Of a stretch of DNA of 10,315 nucleotides, positions 1 through 6,609 are shown in pieces. The position numbers were made by a program, and so were the translations under genes. The stretch is from GCA-2709075 sp964492555 (GTDB lineage Bacteria > Pseudomonadota > Alphaproteobacteria > MPNO01 > UBA2964): assembly GCA_964492555.1 (NCBI GenBank), contig CAZBKQ010000071.1:1-10315 (forward strand), written 5' to 3'. The notes under the pieces were generated by a model. That model worked only from the letters and a program-made list of their open reading frames with translations. It was not told where the DNA came from and searched no databases. Each line of letters starts with the position of its first letter. Position 1 is the first letter of the stretch.

Positions 1-1667
1 TGTTCGGCATGGCGGTCGCCGCCTTCGGTAACAACCTGCCGGACAGTCTGCGCGCACGCGTCCTGGCCATTCAGGGGCTGATCGGCGCGGCTTTCATCGC
101 CTTTATCCTGTTTACCTCGAACCCGTTTCTCCGGCTCGATCCGGCGCCGTTACAGGGAAACGGGCTTAACCCCATCCTGCAGGATCCCGGCCTCGCCTTT
201 CACCCGCCCTTTCTCTATCTCGGCTATGTCGGGTTTTCGATGGCGTTTTCCTTCGCCGTCGCCGCGCTGATAGAAGGCCGGGTCGATCCCGCCTGGGCGC
301 GCTGGGTCCGGCCGTGGACGCTGGCCGCCTGGTGCGCGCTGACCGCCGGCATCGCATTGGGAAGCTGGTGGGCCTATTACGAGCTTGGCTGGGGCGGCTG
401 GTGGTTCTGGGACCCGGTGGAGAATGCCTCTTTCATCCCTTGGCTGGTCGGCACGGCGCTGCTGCATTCGGCAATCGTGGTTGAGAAACGCGACGCGCTG
501 AAAAGCTGGACCATCCTGCTCGCCATCCTCGCCTTTTCCATGTCGTTGCTCGGCACGTTTCTGGTGCGATCGGGCGTTCTGACATCCGTCCATGCCTTCG
601 CCACCGATCCGGAAAGAGGCGTCTTTATCCTGGCGCTCTTTCTGGCGGTCACGGGAGGCGCGCTGACGCTTTACGCCATCCGCGCGCCGTCGCTCAAGGG
701 CGGCGGGTTGTTCGCGCCGATTTCACGCGAGGGCGCGCTGGTACTCAATAATCTGCTGCTGACCACCGGCGCGGCGGTCGTGCTGCTTGGCACGCTCTAT
801 CCCCTGATTCTCGACGCGGTCGGCGGCGGCAAGGTGTCGGTGGGCGCGCCGTTTTTCAACGCGACCTTCGTCCCGCTGATGGTGCCGGCGCTGCTGGCCT
901 GCACTGTCGGCGCGATGCTGAGTTGGAAACGCGCCGATCTTGCCGGTGTGCTGGGACGGTTGAAAGCGGCCGCGCTGGCCGCGCTGTTTGTCGTCCTGCT
1001 GATTGTCTGGCGCAAAGGCACAGGCGATGTGCTGGCGGCGCTGGCATTGGGGGTCGCGGCATGGCTGATCGTCGGCAGCGCGGTCGAAATCGCCGAACGG
1101 ATCGCACTGTTCCGGGGGCCGCTCACGCAATCGCTCAGCCGGGCCGCCGGTCTGCCGCGCGCCGCCTGGGGCATGGCGGTTGCGCATGGCGCGCTCGGGA
1201 TCCTGGTCATCGGTATTACCGCGTCGTCGGCCTGGCGGGTAGAAATGATTCAGTTGATGAAGCCCGGAGAAACCGTTTCCGCGGGCGGTTACACCCTTAC
1301 CTTTAGCGGCGCCGTTCCGATCAAGGGCCCCAATTACGAAGGGATACAGGGCCAATTCACCGTCACGCGCGACGGAAACGAGGTCACGGTTTTGCGGCCC
1401 GAAAAGCGGCGCTACCCGGCGGAAGGCGACAGCACTACCGAGGCCGGCATCCTGACCACCATCGGCGGTGATCTTTATGCCGTGCTTGGCGATCCGTCGG
1501 AGAACGAGGCGTGGAGCACCCGCATTTATTTCAATCCGCTTGTCGCATGGATATGGGCGGGTGCGCTTTTTATGGCGTTGGGCGGCATGATTTCCCTGAC
1601 CGACCGGCGGCTGCGCGTCGGCGCGCCGAAACGGGCGTCGAAACACGCCGTAGCGTCAGCCGAATAG
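1..1667 (+). CDS. ccmF: Cytochrome c maturation haem lyase CcmF (5' end outside window)
   Basis: CcmF is the integral-membrane core of the System I cytochrome c haem lyase; with CcmH and CcmI it attaches haem from holo-CcmE to apocytochrome c on the periplasmic side. The reading frame is open to the left edge: codons before the first in-window ATG at 9 give Phe-Gly, continuing a helix, so that ATG is internal. Numbering from it, the haem-handling WWD segment with WWFWDPVENAS lies at about 128-141. Conserved histidines are at 65 (FHPPFLYLGY), 153, 195 (SVHAFATDP) and 393 (VAHG). The first three sit about 108 residues short of E. coli CcmF H173, H261 and H303, so roughly 108 N-terminal residues are missing. 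Many hydrophobic helices and a periplasmic loop near 410-515 precede a last helix and a basic tail. All key residues seen are intact. It ends one base before ccmG. Confidence 0.96.
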   Translation, partial: FGMAVAAFGNNLPDSLRARVLAIQGLIGAAFIAFILFTSNPFLRLDPAPLQGNGLNPILQDPGLAFHPPFLYLGYVGFSMAFSFAVAALIEGRVDPAWARWVRPWTLAAWCALTAGIALGSWWAYYELGWGGWWFWDPVENASFIPWLVGTALLHSAIVVEKRDALKSWTILLAILAFSMSLLGTFLVRSGVLTSVHAFATDPERGVFILALFLAVTGGALTLYAIRAPSLKGGGLFAPISREGALVLNNLLLTTGAAVVLLGTLYPLILDAVGGGKVSVGAPFFNATFVPLMVPALLACTVGAMLSWKRADLAGVLGRLKAAALAALFVVLLIVWRKGTGDVLAALALGVAAWLIVGSAVEIAERIALFRGPLTQSLSRAAGLPRAAWGMAVAHGALGILVIGITASSAWRVEMIQLMKPGETVSAGGYTLTFSGAVPIKGPNYEGIQGQFTVTRDGNEVTVLRPEKRRYPAEGDSTTEAGILTTIGGDLYAVLGDPSENEAWSTRIYFNPLVAWIWAGALFMALGGMISLTDRRLRVGAPKRASKHAVASAE

Positions 1668-1668
1668 C

Positions 1669-2211
1669 ATGCGCCGCGCCTTTCTTACTCCGATCCTCTT
1701 TCTCGCCGGTTTGGGCACCGTTTTCGGGCTGTATCTGTGGCAGATCGGATCGGGAGAAAAAAACATCAGCGATTTGCCATCGGCATTGATCGATAAACCG
1801 GCGCCGGAATTCAACCTGCCGCCGATCCTGGAGGGCGGCGCGGGATTTTCGAGCGCGATGCTCAAAAGCCGGGTCAGCCTGGTCAATATCTGGGCGAGCT
1901 GGTGCCCGCCCTGCCGGGTGGAGCATCCGCTCCTGATGCGGCTTGCCCGGGAAGGTGTGACGATTTACGGCATCAATTACAAGGACAAGCCGGAGGAAGC
2001 ATTGGGTTTTCTGAAAGACCTCGGCAATCCGTTTCGCGCCATCGGCGCGGACCGGACCGGCCGGACCGCCATCGATTGGGGGGTCTATGGCTATCCGGAG
2101 ACCTTCGTCGTCGATAAGGCGGGGCGTATCCGCTATCGCCATGTCGGACCGCTGCGCGGCGAGGACCTGACGGAAAAAATCCTGCCGCTTCTGAAAAGGC
2201 TGCGGCAATGA
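1669..2211 (+). CDS. ccmG: Thiol:disulfide interchange protein CcmG/DsbE
   Basis: CcmG is a membrane-tethered periplasmic thioredoxin-like protein that helps keep the apocytochrome CxxCH cysteines (or the CcmH cysteines) reduced, taking electrons from CcdA/DsbD. The 180-residue protein has one N-terminal hydrophobic segment (about 4-25, after MRR) that acts as an uncleaved anchor. The thioredoxin fold carries the active site WCPPC, with cysteines at 79 and 82, preceded by VNIWASW. The family signature GVYGYPETF with the cis-proline at about 143 follows, then DKAGRIRYRHVGPL. Length is usual for the family. The ATG lies one base after the ccmF stop, and the 3' end overlaps ccmH by four bases, so translational coupling within the ccm operon is likely. 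No missing residue was noted. Confidence 0.96.
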   Translation: MRRAFLTPILFLAGLGTVFGLYLWQIGSGEKNISDLPSALIDKPAPEFNLPPILEGGAGFSSAMLKSRVSLVNIWASWCPPCRVEHPLLMRLAREGVTIYGINYKDKPEEALGFLKDLGNPFRAIGADRTGRTAIDWGVYGYPETFVVDKAGRIRYRHVGPLRGEDLTEKILPLLKRLRQ

Positions 2212-2672
2212 CACGCGCGGCGATTTTACTGTCCGTCCTGCTTTTTCTGCCCTGCCCCTTGGCGGCGGTCGAACCGGGGGAAATTCTGAAAGACCCGGTG
2301 TTGGAAGAGCGGGCGCGGACCATCAGCAAGGAATTGCGCTGCCTGGTTTGCCAGAACCAGTCCATTGACGACTCCGACGCCGATCTGGCGCGCGATCTGC
2401 GCGTGCTGGTGCGCGAGAGACTGACGGCCGGAGACAGCGACGATCAGGTTATTTCCTATATAGTTTCGCGCTATGGCGATTTTGTATTGCTGCGCCCGCC
2501 GGTCAATAAATCGACCGCGATCTTATGGGGCGGGCCCGCCCTGATCCTGCTGGCGGGTGCGCTCGGGCTGGTGCTGTATTTCCGGCGCAGACGCGGGATT
2601 GAAACCGCCAAACCGCTTTCCCGTGAAGAAGAGGCCCGGCTGGCCGAAATCCGCAAGGGTGACGCGCCATGA
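2208..2672 (+). CDS. ccmH: Cytochrome c maturation protein CcmH (apocytochrome thiol reductase subunit)
   Basis: CcmH (CycL type) is a periplasmic, membrane-anchored thiol oxidoreductase of the haem lyase complex. It acts on the CxxCH motif of apocytochrome c. The 154-residue product begins with a signal peptide (hydrophobic 4-20, plausible cleavage after LAA). It has the diagnostic LRCLVCQNQS motif with cysteines 45 and 48, followed by the conserved helix region SDADLARDLRVLVRE and the YGDFVLLRPP segment near 95. A C-terminal transmembrane helix (about 105-125) is followed by a basic RRRR stretch and a short cytoplasmic tail. It lacks the TPR extension of E. coli CcmH, whose role is taken by the separate ccmI downstream, the usual alphaproteobacterial arrangement. 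Its ATG overlaps the ccmG stop as ATGA, and its own stop overlaps ccmI the same way. Confidence 0.96.
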   Translation: MTRAAILLSVLLFLPCPLAAVEPGEILKDPVLEERARTISKELRCLVCQNQSIDDSDADLARDLRVLVRERLTAGDSDDQVISYIVSRYGDFVLLRPPVNKSTAILWGGPALILLAGALGLVLYFRRRRGIETAKPLSREEEARLAEIRKGDAP

Positions 2673-4057
2673 CGATATGGATCGTACTCTCAATGATCGC
2701 GCTGGCGGCGACGGCCTTCACCATCGTGCCGCTGGCACGGTCCCGGCAGAACCAGGAAAGCGGTCGCGCCGCCCACGACCAGAAAATTTATATCGACCAG
2801 CTGAATGAAATCGAACGCGAAGCCGAACAGGGATTGATTTCTTCTGAGGCCGCAGAGTCTGCCAGAACCGAAATCGCCCGGCGGCTGCTGGCACTGGAGA
2901 ATGAGGACGCCGGGAAAGCGGCGGCACCCGACGGGCCCGCGAAATTCACCGCCGCCTATCTGGCCGCCGCGATTCCGGCGGCGGCGGCCGGGCTGTATCT
3001 CATAATCGGATCGCCCCATCTTCCCGGCCAGCCCGCATCGGAACGCGTAGCCGCCGCTGAGCGCCAGGAAGAGACGACCCGCCTTGTCGCGCAGCTTGGC
3101 GAAAAGCTTCGCACCCGGTCCGGCGATCTCGCCGGATGGCGGCTCTATGCAAAGGGGCTGTATTCACTCCAGCGATATGAAGAGGCCGCCGCTGCCTATC
3201 GGCGCGCCGCCTCGCTTGCACCAGACGATCCAGGACTTTATGCCGCGCTCGCCGAATCACTGATCTACGCGGCAAAGGGAAGCGTCACTGCCGAGGCGCG
3301 AGGGGCCCTGGTCGAGACACTCAAGCGCGACCCCGCCAATCCGCGCGCGCGCTATTATGCGGGGCTGGCGGCGTCTCAGGCGGGCGATGTGGACCGGGCG
3401 CTGATTACCTGGATTTCCCTGATGGCGGACTCCCCGGCCGACGCGCCCTGGGCCAATATTCTTGAAAGGCGCATCGAAAAACTGGCGGCGGATGCCGGCA
3501 TCCCGGCGGACAGACTTGCGGAGATGCGGACACGAGCGAACGCCAATGCCGCACCGCGCGGTCCGAGCCAGGAAGAAATGGAGGCGGCGCAAGAAATGTC
3601 CGCCGAGGACAGATCGGCAATGATCCGTTCCATGGTCGCGCGTCTGGCGGCGCGGATGGCGGAAAACCCGGGCGATGCCGAGGGATGGATCCGGCTGGCA
3701 CGCTCTTATGCGGTTCTGGAAGAACACGAACAATCCCGCGATGCCTGGGCGAAGGCCGCCGCGCTGAAACCCGGAGATGTCGAAACGTTGAGCGCCTATG
3801 CCGCCGCGGTCACCCGGGCGACGCCGGATGGCGCGCCCTTGCCCCCGGCCCTGATCGAAATCAGCGAAAAAATATTGAAGCTTGAGCCGACCCATGGCGG
3901 CGCGTTGTGGTTTTCGGGCCTCGCCCGCGCCGCCAGCGGCGATATCGCGGGCGCACGCGCGCACTGGCAAAAACTGCTGACGGTCCTCGACCCTGCCAGT
4001 CCGCAATATGCGAAGATCAAGGCGCGGCTCGACTCTCTGCCTTCTCCGGAAAATTGA
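2669..4057 (+). CDS. ccmI: Cytochrome c maturation protein CcmI (TPR apocytochrome chaperone)
   Basis: CcmI (CycH) binds the C-terminal part of apocytochromes c and hands them to the CcmF/CcmH haem lyase. The N-terminal domain has two membrane helices (about 3-22 and 95-114) joined by a cytoplasmic loop with the typical IYIDQLNEIEREAEQGLIS segment and a coiled-coil heptad pattern. The periplasmic part holds two TPR blocks. One is at about 155-290, with WRLYAKGLYSLQRYEEAAAAYRRA and the PDDPGLYAALAE type of repeat boundary. The other is at about 335-455, with GWIRLARSYAVLEEHEQSRDAWAKA. An acidic, low-complexity linker (about 290-325) separates them. At 462 residues it is, from memory, towards the long end for CcmI because of the second TPR block. 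It starts within the ccmH stop (ATGA) and its TGA overlaps a likely TTG start of the next gene. Confidence 0.93.
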   Translation: MTIWIVLSMIALAATAFTIVPLARSRQNQESGRAAHDQKIYIDQLNEIEREAEQGLISSEAAESARTEIARRLLALENEDAGKAAAPDGPAKFTAAYLAAAIPAAAAGLYLIIGSPHLPGQPASERVAAAERQEETTRLVAQLGEKLRTRSGDLAGWRLYAKGLYSLQRYEEAAAAYRRAASLAPDDPGLYAALAESLIYAAKGSVTAEARGALVETLKRDPANPRARYYAGLAASQAGDVDRALITWISLMADSPADAPWANILERRIEKLAADAGIPADRLAEMRTRANANAAPRGPSQEEMEAAQEMSAEDRSAMIRSMVARLAARMAENPGDAEGWIRLARSYAVLEEHEQSRDAWAKAAALKPGDVETLSAYAAAVTRATPDGAPLPPALIEISEKILKLEPTHGGALWFSGLARAASGDIAGARAHWQKLLTVLDPASPQYAKIKARLDSLPSPEN

Positions 4058-4530
4058 AACGGACGCTGTCCCTGGCGGCCACCGCCTGTCTGATGGCGCT
4101 AGTCGCACGCTCGGTGACCGCCGCCGATTTCGCCATAGGCGCTGAAGCCTATGACAGCGGCGACTATGCCGCGGCCTATGGCGAATGGATAACGCTTGCG
4201 CGGGACGGGCATGCCGGGGCGCAAATCGCTATCGCCAATATGTACCGCCAGGGTGAAGGCCGCCGCCCCGATCCGGCGAAAGCCGCCCGCTGGTATCGGC
4301 TTGCGGCGCGGGCGGGTAACCTGGTAGCGCAGATCAATCTGGCGGAACTGTATGAACTTGGCGCCGGGGTGAATCGAAACCTGCCACTCGCCTGGGCCTG
4401 GTATGACCGGGCAGCGGCCTCCGGCCATCAATGGGGACGGAAACAGGCGGCGCGCCTTGCGGCGGAAATGCCGGCGGGAGCCCTCAGGGAAGGGCGGCGG
4501 CTCAGGCGGCTTCCCCTTGCGAGACAATAG
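4054..4530 (+). CDS. Secreted Sel1-repeat (TPR-like) protein, last gene of the ccm operon
   Basis: This is a 158-residue protein of unknown role. The open frame extends upstream inside ccmI, but a TTG at 4054 that overlaps the ccmI stop (TTGA) gives a textbook signal peptide: MKR, a hydrophobic core to about residue 18, and a likely cleavage near VTAA-DFA at 24. I therefore prefer it over longer starts, or over the ATG at 4093 that would cut the leader short. The mature part has a helical pair (GAEAYDSGDYAAAYGEWITLA) followed by two Sel1 repeats (about 54-89 and 90-125) with the patterns AQIAIANMYRQGEG...AARWYRLAARAG and AQINLAELYELGAGV...AWAWYDRAAASG. A basic tail ends it. Sel1 repeats are protein-protein interaction scaffolds. 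Coupling to ccmI suggests a periplasmic helper role in cytochrome or envelope assembly, but this is only positional. A strong Shine-Dalgarno is not evident, consistent with coupling. Confidence 0.82.
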   Translation: MKRTLSLAATACLMALVARSVTAADFAIGAEAYDSGDYAAAYGEWITLARDGHAGAQIAIANMYRQGEGRRPDPAKAARWYRLAARAGNLVAQINLAELYELGAGVNRNLPLAWAWYDRAAASGHQWGRKQAARLAAEMPAGALREGRRLRRLPLARQ

Positions 4531-4563
4531 GGCGGGCCCCATCCCGCAATTGTATCCCCGCCC
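4530..4563 (+). terminator. GC-rich inverted repeat after the ccm operon, possible terminator
   Basis: Two competing hairpins overlap the stop codon of the Sel1 gene. GGGCGGG (4530-4536) pairs perfectly with CCCGCCC (4557-4563) across a 20-base loop. Inside it, GCGGG (4532-4536) pairs with CCCGC (4543-4547) across a 6-base loop, followed by the AT-rich AATTGTAT. There is no proper T-tract, so intrinsic termination is uncertain. The rest of the 93-base gap to the next gene shows no clear promoter. Confidence 0.3.
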
Positions 4564-4623
4564 GGAATCTGCTTCTATCCACAAGCATCAGCTACGGGCA
4601 AAGGCAGACGACGCAGGATGACA

Positions 4624-5583
4624 ATGCCAAGCCGGAATGCGGCAGGAATGAAGACCCGAAGGGGGCTGAGCATGATCGCTCTCCTCGCGGCGTTTTTTGT
4701 TCCGGTGCCGGAGAGCGCCGCCGCCCAACTATATGATTTCAACCGGTTCTTCACTGAACCGCACCCGTTTTCGGTCGGCCGGGCAAACGCAGCCTATCCT
4801 TCCCCGCCGCCGGCCTATCGTCCGCAATTCGTTCCCACCCCGGCGCGCATGGCGCCGAGCCCGGCGTCGCGCGTCGTTCAATCAAGGCCGGGCGCGCCAA
4901 AAGCATCGCCTCCGCCCCGGCGCGCACCCGCAAGACCCGCCTTTGAGCGGCGGCCGCCGGAAAATGCGCTGAGCGATTTCTATGGCGCGTTCAATCTGAT
5001 CGGTTCCTATGGCACGGTCGATGATGTTTCTATCACCGGCGGCGGTCCTCTGACGATCAATAACGATTCCGACATCGTAGCGGCCTTCGGCATCGCGCTG
5101 GGCTATGAATGGAGCAAGCTTTCCGGTCTGCCGCTACGCAGCGAGTTGGAATATCACTACCGGGTCCGGATGGATTTCGACGCGCGGGACACGGGAACGG
5201 CGGGAACGCCCGGCTATGAAAACGATCTCGCCTCTCACGTCGTCCTCTTTAATCTCTATTATGACTGGGTGCTGAGCCCGCGCTGGACGGTTTATGGCGG
5301 CGCCGGTATCGGGATGGCGCAAAATTCCTCATCGGTCGACCGGGTCAACCTCACGACCGGCGCGAAAACTTCCCGAACGGACAGCAAAACGGGTCTGGCC
5401 TGGAATGTCGGGCTGGGCGCGTTATGGCGCATTCGCCCGCGATCGAACTGGACGCTCGATCTGCGCTATCGCTATATCGCTCTTGGCGAGGTATCGAGCG
5501 GACCGCATGTCGGCGGCGAAAAGATCGCGGCGGACAAATATGTCTCTCACGACCTGGTTATCGGGATAATTTACGACTTCTAG
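4624..5583 (+). CDS. Outer-membrane beta-barrel protein (OmpA/opacity type) with QLYDF N-terminal module
   Basis: This is predicted to be a small outer-membrane barrel of unknown function. I chose the ATG at 4624 because AGGA lies 5 bases before it; the ATGs at 4618 and 4648 are possible alternatives. From 4624 (319 residues) it has a basic n-region (KTRR, 10-13), a hydrophobic core (15-27) and likely cleavage after SAAA at 34. Next come a segment QLYDFNRFFTEPHPFSV (35-51), a Pro/Ala/Arg-rich linker (about 52-116) and a C-terminal barrel (about 117-319). The barrel shows alternating-hydrophobicity strands, such as YGAFNLIGSYG, VAAFGIALGYEW, WTVYGGAGIGMA and WTLDLRYRYIALG. It ends in the outer-membrane-type C-terminus VIGIIYDF with a final Phe. 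The barrel resembles the OMP_b-brl/porin-family proteins of alphaproteobacteria. It converges on the PagL-like gene, which shares the QLYDF module but not the barrel. Confidence 0.85.
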   Translation: MPSRNAAGMKTRRGLSMIALLAAFFVPVPESAAAQLYDFNRFFTEPHPFSVGRANAAYPSPPPAYRPQFVPTPARMAPSPASRVVQSRPGAPKASPPPRRAPARPAFERRPPENALSDFYGAFNLIGSYGTVDDVSITGGGPLTINNDSDIVAAFGIALGYEWSKLSGLPLRSELEYHYRVRMDFDARDTGTAGTPGYENDLASHVVLFNLYYDWVLSPRWTVYGGAGIGMAQNSSSVDRVNLTTGAKTSRTDSKTGLAWNVGLGALWRIRPRSNWTLDLRYRYIALGEVSSGPHVGGEKIAADKYVSHDLVIGIIYDF

Positions 5584-5596
5584 AGGCGTACCGCCG

Positions 5597-5617
5597 GACC
5601 GGACGGACCACCCGGTC
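5597..5617. terminator. Short inverted repeat between convergent outer-membrane genes
   Basis: GACCGG (5597-5602) and CCGGTC (5612-5617) form a perfect 6-bp stem with a 9-base loop in the 32-base gap between the two convergent stop codons; the right arm overlaps the stop of the minus-strand gene. The position suits a shared bidirectional terminator, but no T-run follows on either strand, so it may be chance in GC-rich DNA. Confidence 0.3.
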
Positions 5618-6539
5618 AGAACCGGTAGCCGTAGCGCGCGCCGATATTATCCATCCCTTCATTCTCGCTGGCGAACAGACCGCCGTGCGAAATATGGTCG
5701 ATATAGATGGAGATATTGTGGTTGCGGCCGCTGCCGAACATATAACCGATCGCCAGCGACTCCCGGAACAAGATGCGGGAGCCCAACTCACGACGGTTTT
5801 CGGTCGGATCGGTCAGCTTGCCGGTATGGACATCCAGTCCGAACGTAATTTCGCCAAACCAGCGCTTGTTAAACAGATAGGTCCAGGCGAACCCGCCCCA
5901 GAACTGGTGGGTCAGACCGGCGCTGTTGTAATGCAACCCGAAATGGGGACGGGGCCGCAGGAACCATTCCCAGAATTTTCCCGGCGTCTTGATGTAGTGA
6001 TCGAACCAGGTGATCTCATCCAGCAGGATTTCGAAATCGGCATCGACGCCGCCTTCGACCTGTCCCGCGAACGGTCCGTAATTATGTGCCGACGCGCCGA
6101 TGCGAATCTCCGAAATCCAGCCCCAAAGCGGATCGTAATGACGTGTCTTTTCGCCCAGCATCCGCTCGGGCTCTTGCATGGCGACGGCAGGTTGCGGCGC
6201 GGTGCGGCGGGCCGGCGCGTTCTGCGCCACGGGATAGGGCGTGTTCGGATAAACCGGTTGCGCCACCGGGTATGACGGATACGCCGGATAGGACGGATAA
6301 ATAGCGCGCTGTGCCGGCATCGGGACGGCCTGACCGGGCAAGGGCGCCGTACCCGCGGGCAACGGCACCGGGGCGGGTGCCGCAACGGTAAAGGGATGCG
6401 GTTCCGCCAACAGGCGCGAGAAATCGTAAAGCTGCTGCGCGGCGGCAGGCGCGGCGGAAAAAAGGGCCAGAATCGAGGCGGCACCTACGGACCGGCAAAT
6501 GCGATCGAACAAAGAAAATTTCGGCAAAACCGGCCTCAT
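5616..6539 (-). CDS. PagL-like lipid A 3-O-deacylase (acyloxyacyl hydrolase family)
   Basis: PagL-family outer-membrane barrels remove the 3-O-linked acyl chain from lipid A. This 307-residue protein has a signal peptide (basic and hydrophobic to about 33, cleavage near PAAA-QQL). Next are the segment QLYDFSRLLAEPHPFTV (36-52) and a long Pro/Tyr/Ala linker (53-128) with YP repeats. The barrel runs from about 139 to 307. Family marks in the barrel are GSRILFRESLAIGYMF (253-268), the catalytic-type His-x-Ser (H282, S284) in YIDHISHGG, acidic candidates E292/E294, and the ending NIGARYGYRF with terminal Phe. The residue after Ser is His where I expect Asn in many relatives, so activity is not assured. 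The N-terminal extension of about 100 residues is unlike the compact PagL of Pseudomonas. It starts at ATG 6539 with only a weak ribosome site. It could be co-transcribed with the genes upstream, 67 bases away. Confidence 0.8.
   Translation of the reverse strand: MRPVLPKFSLFDRICRSVGAASILALFSAAPAAAQQLYDFSRLLAEPHPFTVAAPAPVPLPAGTAPLPGQAVPMPAQRAIYPSYPAYPSYPVAQPVYPNTPYPVAQNAPARRTAPQPAVAMQEPERMLGEKTRHYDPLWGWISEIRIGASAHNYGPFAGQVEGGVDADFEILLDEITWFDHYIKTPGKFWEWFLRPRPHFGLHYNSAGLTHQFWGGFAWTYLFNKRWFGEITFGLDVHTGKLTDPTENRRELGSRILFRESLAIGYMFGSGRNHNISIYIDHISHGGLFASENEGMDNIGARYGYRF
6222..6302 (-). repeat. Degenerate Tyr-Pro repeat coding stretch in the PagL-like linker
   Basis: Residues 80-106 of the PagL-like protein are built of short Tyr-Pro units (YPSYPAYPSYPVAQ, then YPNTPYPVAQ), so the two halves both end in YPVAQ or PVYP-type units. 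The DNA is an imperfect repeat rather than an exact tandem copy. It probably forms an extended, flexible periplasmic spacer between the N-terminal module and the barrel. Confidence 0.6.
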
Positions 6540-6558
6540 ATCCGTGACTTACGCGATG

Positions 6559-6600
6559 ATCACCGGGAATAAACCAGAATATCCGACGGCGGGCAATTGG
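6559..6600 (-). promoter_or_regulatory. Weak candidate promoter for the PagL-like gene
   Basis: In the 67-base gap before the PagL-like gene, the minus strand reads TTGCCC, then 17 bases, then TTTATT, each about 4 of 6 matches to sigma-70-type -35 and -10 boxes. It is AT-richer than its surroundings. The evidence is thin; co-transcription from lpxD onward is an equal alternative. No terminator hairpin was seen in this gap. Confidence 0.22.
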
Positions 6601-6609
6601 AACCGGACG

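Noticed and set aside
723..1646. Long minus-strand open frame opposite ccmF
   Set aside because: It is antisense to a clear CcmF, rich in Arg/Gln/Gly with no recognisable domain, as expected of a shadow frame in high-GC DNA.
3907..4053. Longer start for the Sel1 gene inside ccmI
   Set aside because: The extra 49 residues are Arg-rich shadow sequence of ccmI and would bury the signal peptide in the interior of the protein.
3257..4108. 283-residue minus-strand open frame opposite ccmI
   Set aside because: Arg-rich composition, no family features, and fully overlapped by the well-supported ccmI.
4549..4577. Possible promoter before the outer-membrane barrel gene (TTGTAT, 17 bases, TTCTAT)
   Set aside because: Only about half of the positions match each consensus box, and similar matches occur by chance in gaps of this size.
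5424..6275. 283-residue plus-strand open frame running from the barrel gene through the PagL-like gene
   Set aside because: It overlaps two supported genes, has no leader or domain, and its C-terminal half is the antisense of conserved PagL-type motifs.
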